Positions 1 to 9,710 of a DNA stretch of 64,000 bases are shown one piece after another. Position 1 is the stretch's first letter. Every line of letters begins with the position of its first letter. The position numbers were made by a program, and so were the translations under genes. Origin of the DNA: Io17-Chloro-G2 sp965226825 (GTDB lineage Bacteria; Chloroflexota; Dehalococcoidia; Lucifugimonadales; UBA3495); NCBI GenBank assembly GCA_965226825.1, contig CBDDED010000003.1:1116001-1180000 (forward strand), written 5' to 3'. The notes under the pieces are model-generated. The model was given only the letters and a program-made list of their open reading frames with translations, made no database searches and was not told the origin of the DNA.

Positions 1-461
1 TGGGAGAATGGCCTTCCCAATTCACGGAGCGCCGGTGATTCCGGATTTTGCCGTCGCCAGAAGGTGGCAATTCACCCTGAAGCCTGCTCGTTTCGTTGGG
101 CCCGGGCTTCCGGCTCCCTGGCCCTTGGGCCGGCAACTATCCGATTTCTAACGGGATGCGTTTGAATCGATCCCCGGTTTAGGCCTGTTCGACCGGCTTT
201 GGTCTGCTCCAGCCAATCAGGCCGGTTCTTGGGCCGTTACCGGGGGTTCTCCCAGCCTTCCTTTCCCCGGCGTCGTGCTCCCGGCGTCTTTGTCCCCTTA
301 AACTCTCGCCTTCCGTGTAGTTGATTCAGACGGGCGCAACGAGGCTTTCGCTGAACGAGGCTTTCGCAGAAGGTTGCCGAAAGTTGTCAGAGCACTGTCG
401 CAAAGAACGGCGGAATACCCGCATAGAGGACGGATTGCGCCATGTCCGAACGTTGGAGGCC
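1..461. other. No supported gene upstream of the lepB stop
   Basis: Short overlapping open frames occur on both strands, but none shows a recognisable motif, a convincing ribosome-binding site or a family match. I looked for tmRNA, SRP RNA and tRNA signatures on both strands and found none. It probably holds the 3' flank of lepB and an intergenic spacer. Confidence 0.4.
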
Positions 462-1052
462 TCACTCGCTCCCATGGACCAGGCCCCATTCGGACAAAGG
501 CCAGTAAACGAACCACACCTTACCCAGCAGCAGGTCTTCAGGCACGGGTCCCCAGGAGCGTGAGTCGTGGCTGCCTTTCCGGTTGTCGCCAATAACGAAA
601 TACTCATCCTCAGCCAATCGATACGGCCTGGTGCTGCTCGTGTCCCGCCTGGTCAAATAGGGCTCATCCAGGGCTGTCCCGTTGACGTAGACCACCCCGC
701 TGCGTATCTCCACCGTCTCTCCAGGCAACGCTATCAACCGTTTCACGAAGTCTTGAGAGATGTTTCTAGGGTAATGGAACACGACGACATCCCCACGACT
801 GGGCGGGCTGAAAGCAAATCGCTCGGAGGATTGGTCTACTTGCCAAAAGGGCGTCAGGCGAGCAATGCGCTCCTTGTCCAGTTCGAAGTAGACCAGCTTG
901 TTGACCAGCAGGTACTGCCCATTTTCCAGGGTGGGCTGCATGCTGGCCCCCAACACCTTGAAATTTTTGACGCCTGCCTGGATGACCAGAAACACAACCA
1001 GGGCCAGGACTACCGCTTCAACTATTTCTCGGGCAACGCTGGACGTGGTCAC
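462..1052 (-). CDS. lepB: Signal peptidase I
   Basis: Type I signal peptidase of 196 aa, which removes signal peptides from exported proteins at the outer face of the cytoplasmic membrane. One hydrophobic anchor covers about residues 10-28. The family box with catalytic Ser37 (GASMQPTL) follows, then the general-base Lys104 in VKRLIALPGE, and near the C-terminus the conserved GDNR-x-SHDSR box (GDNRKGSHDSRSWG). Size and order of boxes are typical of the short Gram-positive/Chloroflexota form. The start is GTG at 1052. No neighbour on the same strand is close enough to form an operon. The main uncertainty is the exact start codon. Confidence 0.95.
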   Translation of the reverse strand: MTTSSVAREIVEAVVLALVVFLVIQAGVKNFKVLGASMQPTLENGQYLLVNKLVYFELDKERIARLTPFWQVDQSSERFAFSPPSRGDVVVFHYPRNISQDFVKRLIALPGETVEIRSGVVYVNGTALDEPYLTRRDTSSTRPYRLAEDEYFVIGDNRKGSHDSRSWGPVPEDLLLGKVWFVYWPLSEWGLVHGSE

Positions 1053-1344
1053 TCTTGCTCAATCTCCAATCGAACGGGCCTGATGGGTTGGTTTGACGCC
1101 TGGTTGAAATCCCCGGTTGGATGCCATGAATTGGATGCCCTGAAAGCGACGCCCGCTGAGTCGGTGGTGGCGGGATGGCCCCAAACAGGCTTGATTATAG
1201 CATCGGGCGCGGAATTGCCTTAAGGCCGGGCAACGCTGCCCGGAGGAAACGCGTTGTCCCGGCTACCGGCCTTCTGCTACAATCGGGCACAATCTGGAAT
1301 GACGCCGGATGGGGCCCTCTGGGAGCGGCACGGGGAGCGCATCG

Positions 1345-2247
1345 ATGAGTTGGCGGTTTGAACTATTGGCCAAGCCTTTCGGGGGGGTAACCGAGGGGCC
1401 GGTCTGGGATGGGGAGTCCATTCTGTTCACCCACATACCCTCAAGCCGGATCATGCAATACGCCCCTGCGTCAGGCCAAATCACCCAATGGCGGACCGGC
1501 ACCAATCACACCAACGGGTTGGCATTTGACGCCGAAGGACGGATCTTCGGCTGCTGTTCCGGGGGCAGAGCCATCGTCCGGTTCGACCCTGACGGCTCCG
1601 ACATCAGGGTGGCAGACCGGGTGGACGGGCAGAGGCTCAATACCCCCAATGACCTGGCGGTGGACCGGTTGGGCCGCATCTGGTTCACCAATCCCTGGAA
1701 CGCCGGAAACATTGACCCCAGCGAACTAGAAGAGCTGGACAATCGCTCGGTCCTGATGGCCAATCCCCAGCCTGACGGCAGCTACACGGTGTCTCGGGCG
1801 ACTTTCGACACCACGATGCCCAACGGCGTCCTGGTTTCCATAGATGGGCGAACGCTATACGTGGCTGAGAGCAACAGCGACGATATTACCCTGGACCGGG
1901 AGTTGCGGGCTTATCCCATCGCCGAAGACGGAAGCTTGGGTCCATACCGGGTGCTGCATACATTCGGGAGGGACGCCGAGGCCGTGCACCGGGGTATCGA
2001 CGGCATGTGCCTCGACGCCGAGGGGAACATAGTAGCTACTGCCGGGTGGCCCCAGGCCGGGCCGGGCCCATTGATTTACGTTTTCTCTCCCGCGGGTGGG
2101 GTTCTGGAGACTCATCCGGTGCCCTGTCTCCGGCCCACCAATTGCTGCTTCGGCGGCGCCGATATGACAACCCTCTACGTCACCTCTGCCGAGGGGCATT
2201 TTTTCAAGGCTGAAACCGGCCGCGTGGGCTGGGGAATCTACCCCTGA
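1345..2247 (+). CDS. SMP-30/gluconolactonase/LRE-family protein
   Basis: A 300-aa six-bladed beta-propeller of the SMP-30/gluconolactonase family, whose members hydrolyse sugar lactones or related cyclic esters with one bound divalent metal. Family signs are the N-terminal EGPVWDGE with the metal-ligand Glu, the NGLAFD and LNTPNDLAVD blade motifs, and HRGIDGMCLDAEGN near the C-terminus. I chose ATG 1345 because GGGAG lies 7-8 bases upstream. An in-frame ATG at 1309 would add 12 residues of low complexity. A second family member lies at 24538-25443 on the other strand. The substrate cannot be read from sequence. Confidence 0.85.
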   Translation: MSWRFELLAKPFGGVTEGPVWDGESILFTHIPSSRIMQYAPASGQITQWRTGTNHTNGLAFDAEGRIFGCCSGGRAIVRFDPDGSDIRVADRVDGQRLNTPNDLAVDRLGRIWFTNPWNAGNIDPSELEELDNRSVLMANPQPDGSYTVSRATFDTTMPNGVLVSIDGRTLYVAESNSDDITLDRELRAYPIAEDGSLGPYRVLHTFGRDAEAVHRGIDGMCLDAEGNIVATAGWPQAGPGPLIYVFSPAGGVLETHPVPCLRPTNCCFGGADMTTLYVTSAEGHFFKAETGRVGWGIYP

Positions 2248-2327
2248 AGCAACGCCCCTTGGGCGACGGTTGCAACTCCAGCGGGCACAAAGTGCAGGCG
2301 GACTTGGCAGAACCAGTGAACACGCTA

Positions 2328-2674
2328 TGAACTTGAGAGACCACGGATACACCAGGCGTCAACTGAGGCAGGGGGGCGGCCGGGGTACCGGCAACGACCA
2401 TCTGGATGAGATACTCGGGGCCACCGAGTTTTTCGTCTATCAACCGCCCGGCGCCCAGGCGAAGGGATTCCCCAGCCTGAAAATGTTCCTCGAATCCCAG
2501 GAGTGCGCGATCATCTTTACCGCGGAAGCGCCGCCCGAACTGGCCAATTATCAGGCAATGCGCATCACCCAGCGTAGGGCCCTGCCGATACCGACTCCCG
2601 TTCTGAAGCGGACCCATTCCTGGGCCCATCGCAACAATTACCTGCATAGCTTTTTCAAGCCTTTGTACCGGTAA
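2328..2674 (+). CDS. Hypothetical protein, weakly supported
   Basis: An open frame of about 115 aa; a TTG at 2270 would lengthen it. I do not recognise the family. The C-terminal two thirds look protein-like, with a mixed hydrophobic pattern, a Trp/His/Tyr-rich end and mainly G/C third codon positions as in neighbouring genes. There is no clear Shine-Dalgarno. A minus-strand frame (2204-2689) overlaps it and cannot be excluded, although its composition looks less like protein. It may be a remnant of a larger gene. Confidence 0.3.
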
Positions 2675-2947
2675 CTCGGCTCGATTCATCCCCCATCACC
2701 CCAAGCGGAGCCCCAAAAACTCCCGATCTATTACTTCGTGGGCTGGTCCGTTAATCCCTAGTCGCTACCAACCGGTCTATTCGCCCACTTTCCTGACCCT
2801 TGCAATCCTAAATCTCTAACCAAAATAGGTGGAGGAATAGGCCCTGTGTGCCACCAGACAACACTTGCTATTTCGCACATATCGTATTACTCTAGGCTTC
2901 GGTTTTAGCCAAAAACCGATCAACTTTCGCGCATGGGTGGTAAATCG

Positions 2948-4804
2948 ATGAAGTTGTCTCAAAGCAGAGCGATCCCTCTGGCAATCCTAGTAGCGATATT
3001 GGCGGCCGCCACGGCTATGTTTATGTTTAGTGGCCAGTCCGTATTTGGTCACAACGCACCCGCCGATTGCAACACTGCCAACAACGTTGGACTAACCATC
3101 ATCATCTTGGATGAAAACGGCGATGTGATAACCCAAACTGCTCATGGCAGCATTGTTACCTATCAGGTTATTCTCTCGATTCCAGAGCTTCCTTCCGACA
3201 AGATCGCCTGCAATTTTGAGGGCGGGCAGGTCACAATCACTCTGCCCAACGGCGAAATGCAGAATGTTGCCGGCTTCGAAGGGACTCCGGACATTGGACT
3301 GGTTGCGCGCGGCTCCGTCGCCGAGTTGCCCGGGTTTAGCTACACAGTCGACCAGACCCATGCTACAAACTCCGCGTTGACTGCCACGGCTAACTATTCC
3401 GGAGGGGTCGTACACAGCGGCGCAGATGACGCGCAGCATCCAACCATCTCTGCGACCGCATCCGGGTTTATCCACTTGAAACCCCCGAGTATCGCCATTG
3501 CGATCGACCGCGACACGCAGAACGTGTATGAAGGCGGCGACGCCGACTTCAGGGTTACGGTTACCAACGACGGTAACTTGGAGTTGACTACTGTCCAGGT
3601 TATTGACTCGCTGGAAACCAGCTGTGAGCGAAGTTTTGAAGTCCTGGCGGTGGGCGACTCCGCTGAGTTCGATTGCGACATGAGCCCCGCCCAGAGCGGC
3701 GACAACGAATTTACCGTAACCGCCGCTGTGGTGGCCGGGGTGCATGAGGACCTGTCCTCAGTCCGAGACATGGCCACCTCAACCATCACCATAGAAGACG
3801 TAGCCATTGAAGTCGAAATAGTAAACGACACTCCGCGGGTGCGCGTGGGGAACGAATCGACCTTCACAATTACGGTGAGCAATCCCAATACCACGGGGCT
3901 CGTAGGTGTGACGGTCAAGGTTGAAGCCGCCACCGAGTGCGACCGCGAGATTGGCGACATGGAGGCAGGTAGCACCGAAGTCTTCGTTTGTGCCAGCCAG
4001 TTCGATTCGGGGACCACGCCGGTGACGGCCGTGGCTAAGGGCACTGTGGTAGATGTGGGTGGGTTGACCGACTCCGCCACAGTTGATGCCATCGTCTTTG
4101 AGTTGGATTTGACCATTCAAAAGACTGTGGAACAAGACCCCATTAACTCGGGGGATGCCGCCAAATTCACCGTAAAGGTTAACAACTACGGTAACACCGA
4201 CCTAACCGACGTGGTGGTCGACGACCACGACTTAGCGCCGGGCTGCGATATGGCCTTGGGCACTCTCGAGTCCCAAACTGAGTTTGAATACCAGTGCGAA
4301 TCCACTCCTTTGGAAGACGACACGGGTAACATGGAAATCACCGTGACCGGTATCGCCCCGGACGGTGAACCGGTGACGCATAGCGACTCCATCGCCATTT
4401 CGGTTCTCCGCCCCAGCACCATTGTTGCCGTCGAAGAGGTCGACACCACGGTGCTGCGGTTGGTGGTACAGGTCCTGACCATTACCGAGACCAACAACGG
4501 CGACTCTCCTCTCACCGACGTATACGTTGACGTTTCGCCCTCCGAAACCCGCCTCACCGCCGACTCCAAGGAGTTCATCGGCGGAGACGACTCAGCAGAT
4601 GGGATTCTTGATCCCGGCGAGACTTGGGAATGGAGGATGGTAATCATTTCAGTGGCTGGAGACCATGTGGTCGTAGCGGGCGACGCCGGCACGATCGACG
4701 TTACCGCCACCGGTCACGGCACAGACCAGTTGGGTGGGGACATAACCTTCCCCGGTTACGCCACGGAACAGCACACCTTGGCTATACCAATCACGGTCCA
4801 GTAG
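2948..4804 (+). CDS. Secreted or surface protein with DUF11-like repeats
   Basis: A 618-aa exported protein. A lysine-containing N-terminus and a hydrophobic stretch at about residues 9-30 form a signal peptide or anchor. Four or five beta-sandwich repeats of roughly 100 residues follow, each of the DUF11/CARDB-like type: a DxxxVYEGGDADFRVTV-like start, an LTTVQVIDSL-like middle strand, and paired cysteines (for example CERSF...FDCDM and CDREI...FVCAS) that may form a disulfide in each repeat. It is strongly acidic with few Lys/Arg. No LPxTG, lipobox or C-terminal TM is seen. ATG 2948 is preferred because GGTGG precedes it; ATG 2933 has no Shine-Dalgarno. Two terminators follow. A cell-surface structural or adhesive role is inferred. 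Confidence 0.75.
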   Translation: MKLSQSRAIPLAILVAILAAATAMFMFSGQSVFGHNAPADCNTANNVGLTIIILDENGDVITQTAHGSIVTYQVILSIPELPSDKIACNFEGGQVTITLPNGEMQNVAGFEGTPDIGLVARGSVAELPGFSYTVDQTHATNSALTATANYSGGVVHSGADDAQHPTISATASGFIHLKPPSIAIAIDRDTQNVYEGGDADFRVTVTNDGNLELTTVQVIDSLETSCERSFEVLAVGDSAEFDCDMSPAQSGDNEFTVTAAVVAGVHEDLSSVRDMATSTITIEDVAIEVEIVNDTPRVRVGNESTFTITVSNPNTTGLVGVTVKVEAATECDREIGDMEAGSTEVFVCASQFDSGTTPVTAVAKGTVVDVGGLTDSATVDAIVFELDLTIQKTVEQDPINSGDAAKFTVKVNNYGNTDLTDVVVDDHDLAPGCDMALGTLESQTEFEYQCESTPLEDDTGNMEITVTGIAPDGEPVTHSDSIAISVLRPSTIVAVEEVDTTVLRLVVQVLTITETNNGDSPLTDVYVDVSPSETRLTADSKEFIGGDDSADGILDPGETWEWRMVIISVAGDHVVVAGDAGTIDVTATGHGTDQLGGDITFPGYATEQHTLAIPITVQ

Positions 4805-4818
4805 CAGACTGACTTGAG

Positions 4819-4858
4819 GATGGCCGGAGGCGATAAGCCCCCGGCCATCAGGTTTTTT
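4819..4858 (+). terminator. Intrinsic terminator of the repeat-protein gene
   Basis: GATGGCCGG (4819-4827) pairs perfectly with CCGGCCATC (4841-4849) and is followed by a run of six T (4853-4858). It begins 15 bases after the stop codon. Confidence 0.85.
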
Positions 4859-4901
4859 CACCAGTATCCAAGTATTTCTCACGACTTTCAGCGACCTTAC
4901 G

Positions 4902-4930
4902 AAAAAACCCGGGCGACGCCCGGGTTTTTT
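4902..4930. terminator. Bidirectional intrinsic terminator
   Basis: A near-perfect palindrome: six A, then CCCGGGCG, one A, CGCCCGGG and six T. It can work on both strands, so it can back up the terminator at 4819 and also stop transcripts running leftward past the end of uvrB. Confidence 0.85.
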
Positions 4931-5320
4931 CATTTCTGACCCATAGCTCAATAGGTTACGTTGGCGGTGACATGAAGGAGACGCCGCTACCTACCCGCCA
5001 TGATCTCGGGCACACCTCTTTGCTAAACTACGGCCGCCACCGTCTTCACCTAAAGAGTGTCTCAGCAAAAATTACCCCGCTTCAAGACAACTGGAGCAGC
5101 GCGGGCAGGCTGGATGGGGCAATAGGTTACCCACCAGCAAAGCGCCCCGGATTTCCGCGGCGGTGTGGACTACGGGGGAAGTGGGAGACGGACCTCGGAG
5201 CGCTCTGATGGGCGCACGAAGTCCGGGTCGATGAGGTTATTGACCTCCCTACGGATGCCGCCGCAAGGGCTGAATAAAACAGGCGTCCGTTAGGGATTTT
5301 CGTTGCGTGGGGAATGGCCC
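4931..5320. other. Intergenic spacer, no supported gene
   Basis: An open frame of 78 codons (4972-5208, plus strand) starts after a GAAGGAG-like stretch, but its predicted product has no recognisable motif and an irregular composition. I see no RNA signature. Confidence 0.35.
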
Positions 5321-7375
5321 TTACTGGCTGGCTGCCCCAGCTTTGGCGTCGTCAGCAAACGGGTCCGCGGCAAATGCGTCCGGAGTAAGGGTTTTCTCTT
5401 CCAAGGCCAGCAGGCGGCGTAGCTGGAAGATTTCATCCCTGAACTGGGCGGCCTTCTCGAATTTCAGCTCCCGCGCTGCTTCCTTCATTTGCGTTTCCAA
5501 GTCTTTGACCACTCGGAACATGTCGGCCCGGGACATCTCCTCACGGACCACGTTGTAACGGCCGCGATTCTCGGCGATAGCCTTGATCCCGTCGGTGATG
5601 TCGTGGACTTCCTTTTGGATGCTCTGGGGCTGAATCCCGTGCTCCACATTGTATGCGTCTTGAATCTCGCGGCGCCGGTAGGTCTCACTGATTGCCCGGT
5701 CCATGGAATCAGTGATTCTGTCGGCGTACATTATCACGTGACCGCTGGAATGGCGGGCCGCCCTCCCGATGGTCTGCACCAGGGAAGTGTCCGACCGGAG
5801 GTAGCCCTCTTTATCGGCGTCCAGGATCGCCACCAGGCTGACCTCGGGTAGGTCCAGGCCCTCGCGCAACAGATTGATGCCCACTATCACGTCGTAGACC
5901 CCCAACCGGAGGTCTCTCAGAATTTCTATCCGGTCCAGGGTTTGAATGTCCGAGTGCAGGTAATTGTTGCGGACCCCCATCTCGGACAGATAATCCGCCA
6001 ACTCCTCCGCCATTCGCTTGGTCAGCGTCGTTACCAGGCACCGCTCGTGGCGGTCCACCCGTTCCTTGATCCGCTGCAACAGGTCGTCGATCTGCCCCAC
6101 GGTTGGCTTGACTTCGATGGTTGGGTCGAGCAGTCCGGTGGGGCGGATTACCTGTTCCACCGTGACCGAGGCATGTTTGCCCTCGTAGGGTCCCGGCGTG
6201 GCGGACACGTAAACCACCTGGTTGATTCTGGACTCGTACTCGTCGAAATTCAGGGGCCGGTTGTCCAGGGCCGACGGCAGCCGGAATCCGTATTCCACCA
6301 GGGTCTTCTTACGGGACATATCGCCGTGGTACATACCGCGCACCTGGGGCAGGGTCATGTGTGACTCGTCCACGAACACCAGGTAGTCTTCCGGGAAGTA
6401 ATCGAGCAGGGTCCAAGGAGCGCTGCCCTCCGGCCTCTGAGACAAATGCCGCGCATAGTTCTCCACGCCCGAGCAGAACCCGGTTTCTTGAAGCATTTCC
6501 AGGTCGTAGTGGGTGCGGCTCTCCAGCCGAGCGGCCTCCAGTATTTTGCCGTTCTCCCGCAATTTGGCAAGCTGCCCCGCCAACTCCACTTTTATGTCTT
6601 CTATCGCCCTTTCCACTTTTTCTTTCGAGGTGACGAAATGGTTTGCGGGATAAATAGACACTTCAGGAAGGTCGGCCAGCACTTCTCCGGTGAGCGGGTC
6701 CAATTGCACTATGCGTTCCACTTCATCGCCGAAAAACTGGACGCGCACCGCCGCTTCCTGGTAGGCGGGAACCAACTCCAGCGTATCGCCCCGGATCCTG
6801 AACTTGGCGCGGGCCAAGTCCATGTCGTTGCGTTCGTATTGCATGTCCACCAGTTGGCGGGCCAGGCGGCTGCGATTGCGAATCTCGCCAACCTTAACCT
6901 GGGCCACCAGGTCGAAATAATCCTGGGGATCGCCCAAACCGTAAATACAGGACACCGACGCGACAATGAGCACGTCTCGCCGCGTCAGCAGCGAGGTGGT
7001 GGCGGAAAGACGGAGTTTGTCCAACTCCTCGTTGACGCTGGAGTCTTTTTCGATGTAGGTATCCGACTGGGGGACGTAAGCTTCGGGTTGATAGTAGTCG
7101 TAGTAGGAAACAAAGTACTCAACCGCGTTGTGGGGAAAGAACTCCTTGAATTCAGTTGCCAGTTGAGCGGCCAGCGTCTTATTGTGGGCCATCACCAGTG
7201 TGGGGCGCTGAACGTTCTGGATGACGTTGGCCATCGTGAATGTTTTGCCGCTGCCGGTGACGCCCATCAGGGTCTGTTGCTTCAAACCCTCCGATACGCC
7301 CTCCGAGATGTGGGCCACCGCAGTGGGTTGGTCTCCGGTCATTTGGAATTCTGATGACAGTATGAAATCAGGCAC
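5321..7375 (-). CDS. uvrB: Excinuclease ABC subunit B
   Basis: UvrB, 684 aa, is the damage-verifying helicase-like core of nucleotide excision repair; it is loaded by UvrA and then recruits UvrC. Visible landmarks are Walker A GVTGSGKT (38-45), the beta-hairpin region VEYFVSYYDYYQPEAY near residue 92, the DESH Walker B box (FVDESHMTLPQ), helicase motifs LREGLDLPEV and QTIGRAARHS, and a C-terminal UVR motif (about 633-668) that contacts UvrC. Length matches the family. The start is GTG at 7375. A palindrome at 7407-7425 sits just upstream. Confidence 0.98.
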   Translation of the reverse strand: MPDFILSSEFQMTGDQPTAVAHISEGVSEGLKQQTLMGVTGSGKTFTMANVIQNVQRPTLVMAHNKTLAAQLATEFKEFFPHNAVEYFVSYYDYYQPEAYVPQSDTYIEKDSSVNEELDKLRLSATTSLLTRRDVLIVASVSCIYGLGDPQDYFDLVAQVKVGEIRNRSRLARQLVDMQYERNDMDLARAKFRIRGDTLELVPAYQEAAVRVQFFGDEVERIVQLDPLTGEVLADLPEVSIYPANHFVTSKEKVERAIEDIKVELAGQLAKLRENGKILEAARLESRTHYDLEMLQETGFCSGVENYARHLSQRPEGSAPWTLLDYFPEDYLVFVDESHMTLPQVRGMYHGDMSRKKTLVEYGFRLPSALDNRPLNFDEYESRINQVVYVSATPGPYEGKHASVTVEQVIRPTGLLDPTIEVKPTVGQIDDLLQRIKERVDRHERCLVTTLTKRMAEELADYLSEMGVRNNYLHSDIQTLDRIEILRDLRLGVYDVIVGINLLREGLDLPEVSLVAILDADKEGYLRSDTSLVQTIGRAARHSSGHVIMYADRITDSMDRAISETYRRREIQDAYNVEHGIQPQSIQKEVHDITDGIKAIAENRGRYNVVREEMSRADMFRVVKDLETQMKEAARELKFEKAAQFRDEIFQLRRLLALEEKTLTPDAFAADPFADDAKAGAASQ

Positions 7376-7406
7376 GTTCTAACACCAGTGCGGTTCTTAT
7401 TTCGAC

Positions 7407-7425
7407 AACCGTACCCGATACGGTT
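7407..7425. promoter_or_regulatory. Candidate operator upstream of uvrB
   Basis: A perfect inverted repeat, AACCGTA-CCCGA-TACGGTT, lies 32-50 bases upstream of the uvrB start. Position and symmetry suit a repressor site, possibly part of the DNA-damage response. No LexA gene is in the window to compare, so this is inference. Confidence 0.4.
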
Positions 7426-7585
7426 CCGGGGACGGCAGGAATGCTGCGAAGGGCTTCGGTCATATAATTGGTGTGGCCCAGACCTGGCCTCAGAGCCGAA
7501 TATCCCGGCCAGATGCCGGCAACAACGGGCCTCTCAGAATTATACCAGCCCACGCCGGGGGTCGACTCAGCGCTTCCGACCAACC

Positions 7586-8167
7586 TCAGGCCGAGCTTAG
7601 TTGCAGGAGAGCCTGACGGATCAGGTCTTCCAGGTCTCGCTCGTCCGAATGCGGCAGACCGGCGACGGCGCGCCTGGCCTCGGCAGTGGAATATCCCAAC
7701 GCCGTGAGGGCGGCAATCACTTCAGCTTCCACCCCGCCGGCTGGGCCTGCCGATTCATCATCTCCCAAGTCCACCTGGCCCTTGAGGTCCAGGATAATGC
7801 GGCTGGCGGTGCGCTGGCCCACGCCCGGAGCAGAACTCAACGCCGAAACGTCTCCGGTTGCGATGGCCTGGCGAAGGCCGGTGGGTCCCAATGAGGACAA
7901 CAGGGCCAAGGCCAACCGCGGACCGACACCGGATACGGCGGTCAACCTCTGAAACAGTTGCATGGACGCGGCTGTGGGAAATCCGTAGAGGACCGGTTGC
8001 TCGTCGCGTATGCGCAAGTGGGTGAAAAGGTGAACCTGGCTACCCACGGGCCCCAGGTCTCCGATGAAGGAGGATGGTACGAAAACCTGAAAGGTGACCC
8101 CACCCAATTGCAGGTGGACCCAATCGGCGCCAACTCCTTCAAGAGACCCTTTTAGGCCGACGATCAA
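7586..8167 (-). CDS. ruvA: Holliday junction branch migration protein RuvA
   Basis: RuvA, 193 aa, binds four-way DNA junctions as a tetramer and holds the RuvB motor. The N-terminal OB fold starts MIVGLKGSLEGV. Two helix-hairpin-helix motifs follow: LTAVSGVGPRLALALL (about 73-88) and LSSAPGVGQRTASRII (about 109-124). The C-terminal RuvB-contact domain (EVIAALTALGYSTAEARRAV) closes the protein. It starts three bases after the ruvC stop, so the two genes are surely cotranscribed. ruvB is not adjacent and is not in this window. Confidence 0.97.
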   Translation of the reverse strand: MIVGLKGSLEGVGADWVHLQLGGVTFQVFVPSSFIGDLGPVGSQVHLFTHLRIRDEQPVLYGFPTAASMQLFQRLTAVSGVGPRLALALLSSLGPTGLRQAIATGDVSALSSAPGVGQRTASRIILDLKGQVDLGDDESAGPAGGVEAEVIAALTALGYSTAEARRAVAGLPHSDERDLEDLIRQALLQLSSA

Positions 8168-8170
8168 CCT

Positions 8171-8719
8171 CTATCTTTCCTGTCCCGGCGGGATGGCGCG
8201 GCCCAAAGCCTCGGTTGCCATACTGTGCACGACATGGCATAGACCGGCGGAAAGGGCGTCAGCTGAGTCTGTCTCCGGTTCCTGGTCGAGCTTGAGTGTG
8301 GTGACAACACTGCGCTGCATTTGTTCCTTGGTGGCGGCCCCATAATTGGCGACTGCCAACTTGATCTGGGCCGGCGAATAACGGAAAACCGGCACGCCCT
8401 GCCCGGCGCCTCCGATCAGCACCAGTGCCTGAGCCTGGCCCAGAGCCATGGCCGGCCCGGCAAATCGACGGTCACCGACGCCCACAAAGGGTTCCTCCAC
8501 GGATATGGCGTCGGGCTGGAAAATGCTGATCATGTTGAGGACATGGGTGTAGAGTTGGTGCAGGCGGCGTTCCAACGGCATGGACCTGGGGAGGGCCACC
8601 ACGCCGAAGTCTTCCGCCGTGGGATCGGGGCCCGACCTCACCAAGCCGTATCCCATCCGGATGGTGCCGGGATCAATGCCCAAAACCAGCATTACCTCAA
8701 CAACCCCCGTTTGACCCAT
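8171..8719 (-). CDS. ruvC: Crossover junction endodeoxyribonuclease RuvC
   Basis: RuvC resolvase, 182 aa, cuts Holliday junctions symmetrically in the last step of recombination. It has an RNase H fold with acidic catalytic residues in LGIDPGT (first Asp), ISVEEPF (Glu) and the C-terminal DSADALSAGLCH box. An internal ATG at 8692, just before LVLGIDPGT, is an alternative start and would give 173 aa, closer to the usual family length. It lies between yebC (129 bases upstream) and ruvA, the common bacterial arrangement yebC-ruvC-ruvA. Confidence 0.96.
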   Translation of the reverse strand: MGQTGVVEVMLVLGIDPGTIRMGYGLVRSGPDPTAEDFGVVALPRSMPLERRLHQLYTHVLNMISIFQPDAISVEEPFVGVGDRRFAGPAMALGQAQALVLIGGAGQGVPVFRYSPAQIKLAVANYGAATKEQMQRSVVTTLKLDQEPETDSADALSAGLCHVVHSMATEALGRAIPPGQER

Positions 8720-8847
8720 CAGGCTGGATACCCGATGCGCTTTGCCAGACCCACTCCGGCGAGTGGCGTTCCAAGCCTACTTTCGAGACTGCCCGTCGGT
8801 GCGACCGGGCCCAGGCGGACCCGCGGCGCCCTGGTCGGGATTGGCTA

Positions 8848-9615
8848 TCAGGATTCCAACTGGTACTTTTCCAGGACTTCAGGCGGAAAATCAGCGTTGG
8901 TATAGGCTTTCTGAACGTCGTCCAATTCTTCCAAGTTGTCCAACAGCTTGAGGGTTTTCTCGGCTTGGGCCGACTCCAGCATTACGGTGGACTTTGGAAC
9001 CAGGGATATCTGCACCGACGCCAGTTCAACCTGCTCGTCTTCCAAGGCCTGTTTCACCGCAGGAAGTACGTCTGGAGGCATGTGAATCTCAAGGACGCCG
9101 TCCTCAATCTCGATGTCTTCGGCGCCGGAATCGATGGCTAGCAAGCCCAACTCTTCCCCGCGACTCGCGTCTGGGACTTCAAGGTTGATGACGCCTTTGG
9201 TCTCGAAATTCCAGGCGACGCATCCGCTCTCACCGAGGCTGCCGCCGCCCTTGGTAAACGTGGAGCGAATATCCGCCGCGGCCCGGTTGCGATTGGTGGT
9301 GACCGCCTGGAGCAAGATAGCCCCGCCGCCGGGGCCGTACCCCTCATAGACAATCTCTTCCAGCTTCTCCGCGCCTTCGCCACCCTCACCAGTGCCGCGC
9401 TTGATCGCCCGGGTGATGCTGTCCGCCGGCATGTTGCTGGACCTGGCTTTTTCAATTACCAGCCGCAAACGGAAGTTCATGCCTGGGTCGCCGCCGCCGC
9501 CCTCGCGCACCGCCAAGGCCAGGTCCCTGCTGAGCTTGGTGAAAAGGGCTCCCCGACGGGCGTCGGCCGCGCCTTTCTGGTGTTTGATAGTGGACCATTT
9601 AGAATGACCCGACAT
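8848..9615 (-). CDS. yebC: YebC/PmpR/TACO1-family protein
   Basis: A 255-aa YebC-family protein starting with the diagnostic MSGHSKWSTIKHQKGAADARRG. Members have been described as DNA-binding regulators, and more recently as ribosome-associated factors that help translate difficult sequences such as proline runs. Family blocks GPGGGAILLQAVTTNRNRAAADIRS and FTKGGGSLGESG are intact. A strong GGAGGC-type Shine-Dalgarno precedes the ATG. It stands between rimM and ruvC on the same strand, so it may share the transcript with the translation genes upstream. Confidence 0.95.
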   Translation of the reverse strand: MSGHSKWSTIKHQKGAADARRGALFTKLSRDLALAVREGGGGDPGMNFRLRLVIEKARSSNMPADSITRAIKRGTGEGGEGAEKLEEIVYEGYGPGGGAILLQAVTTNRNRAAADIRSTFTKGGGSLGESGCVAWNFETKGVINLEVPDASRGEELGLLAIDSGAEDIEIEDGVLEIHMPPDVLPAVKQALEDEQVELASVQISLVPKSTVMLESAQAEKTLKLLDNLEELDDVQKAYTNADFPPEVLEKYQLES

Positions 9616-9710
9616 CTAATCGCCTCCTTCCACCCACAAATTTCCCACCGGCAAATTTTAGCATTGGCCCCAATCCCGGTCAAAAGAAATGACGGCGTTT
9701 CAGCGCTTTG

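Noticed and set aside
1..60. tmRNA-like start (GGTGATTCCGGATTTTG)
   Set aside because: The rest of the tmRNA signature, including the GGTTCGA T-arm and tag reading frame, is missing.
5942..6364. Open frames opposite uvrB
   Set aside because: They are complementary-strand shadows of a highly conserved gene with a strong codon bias.
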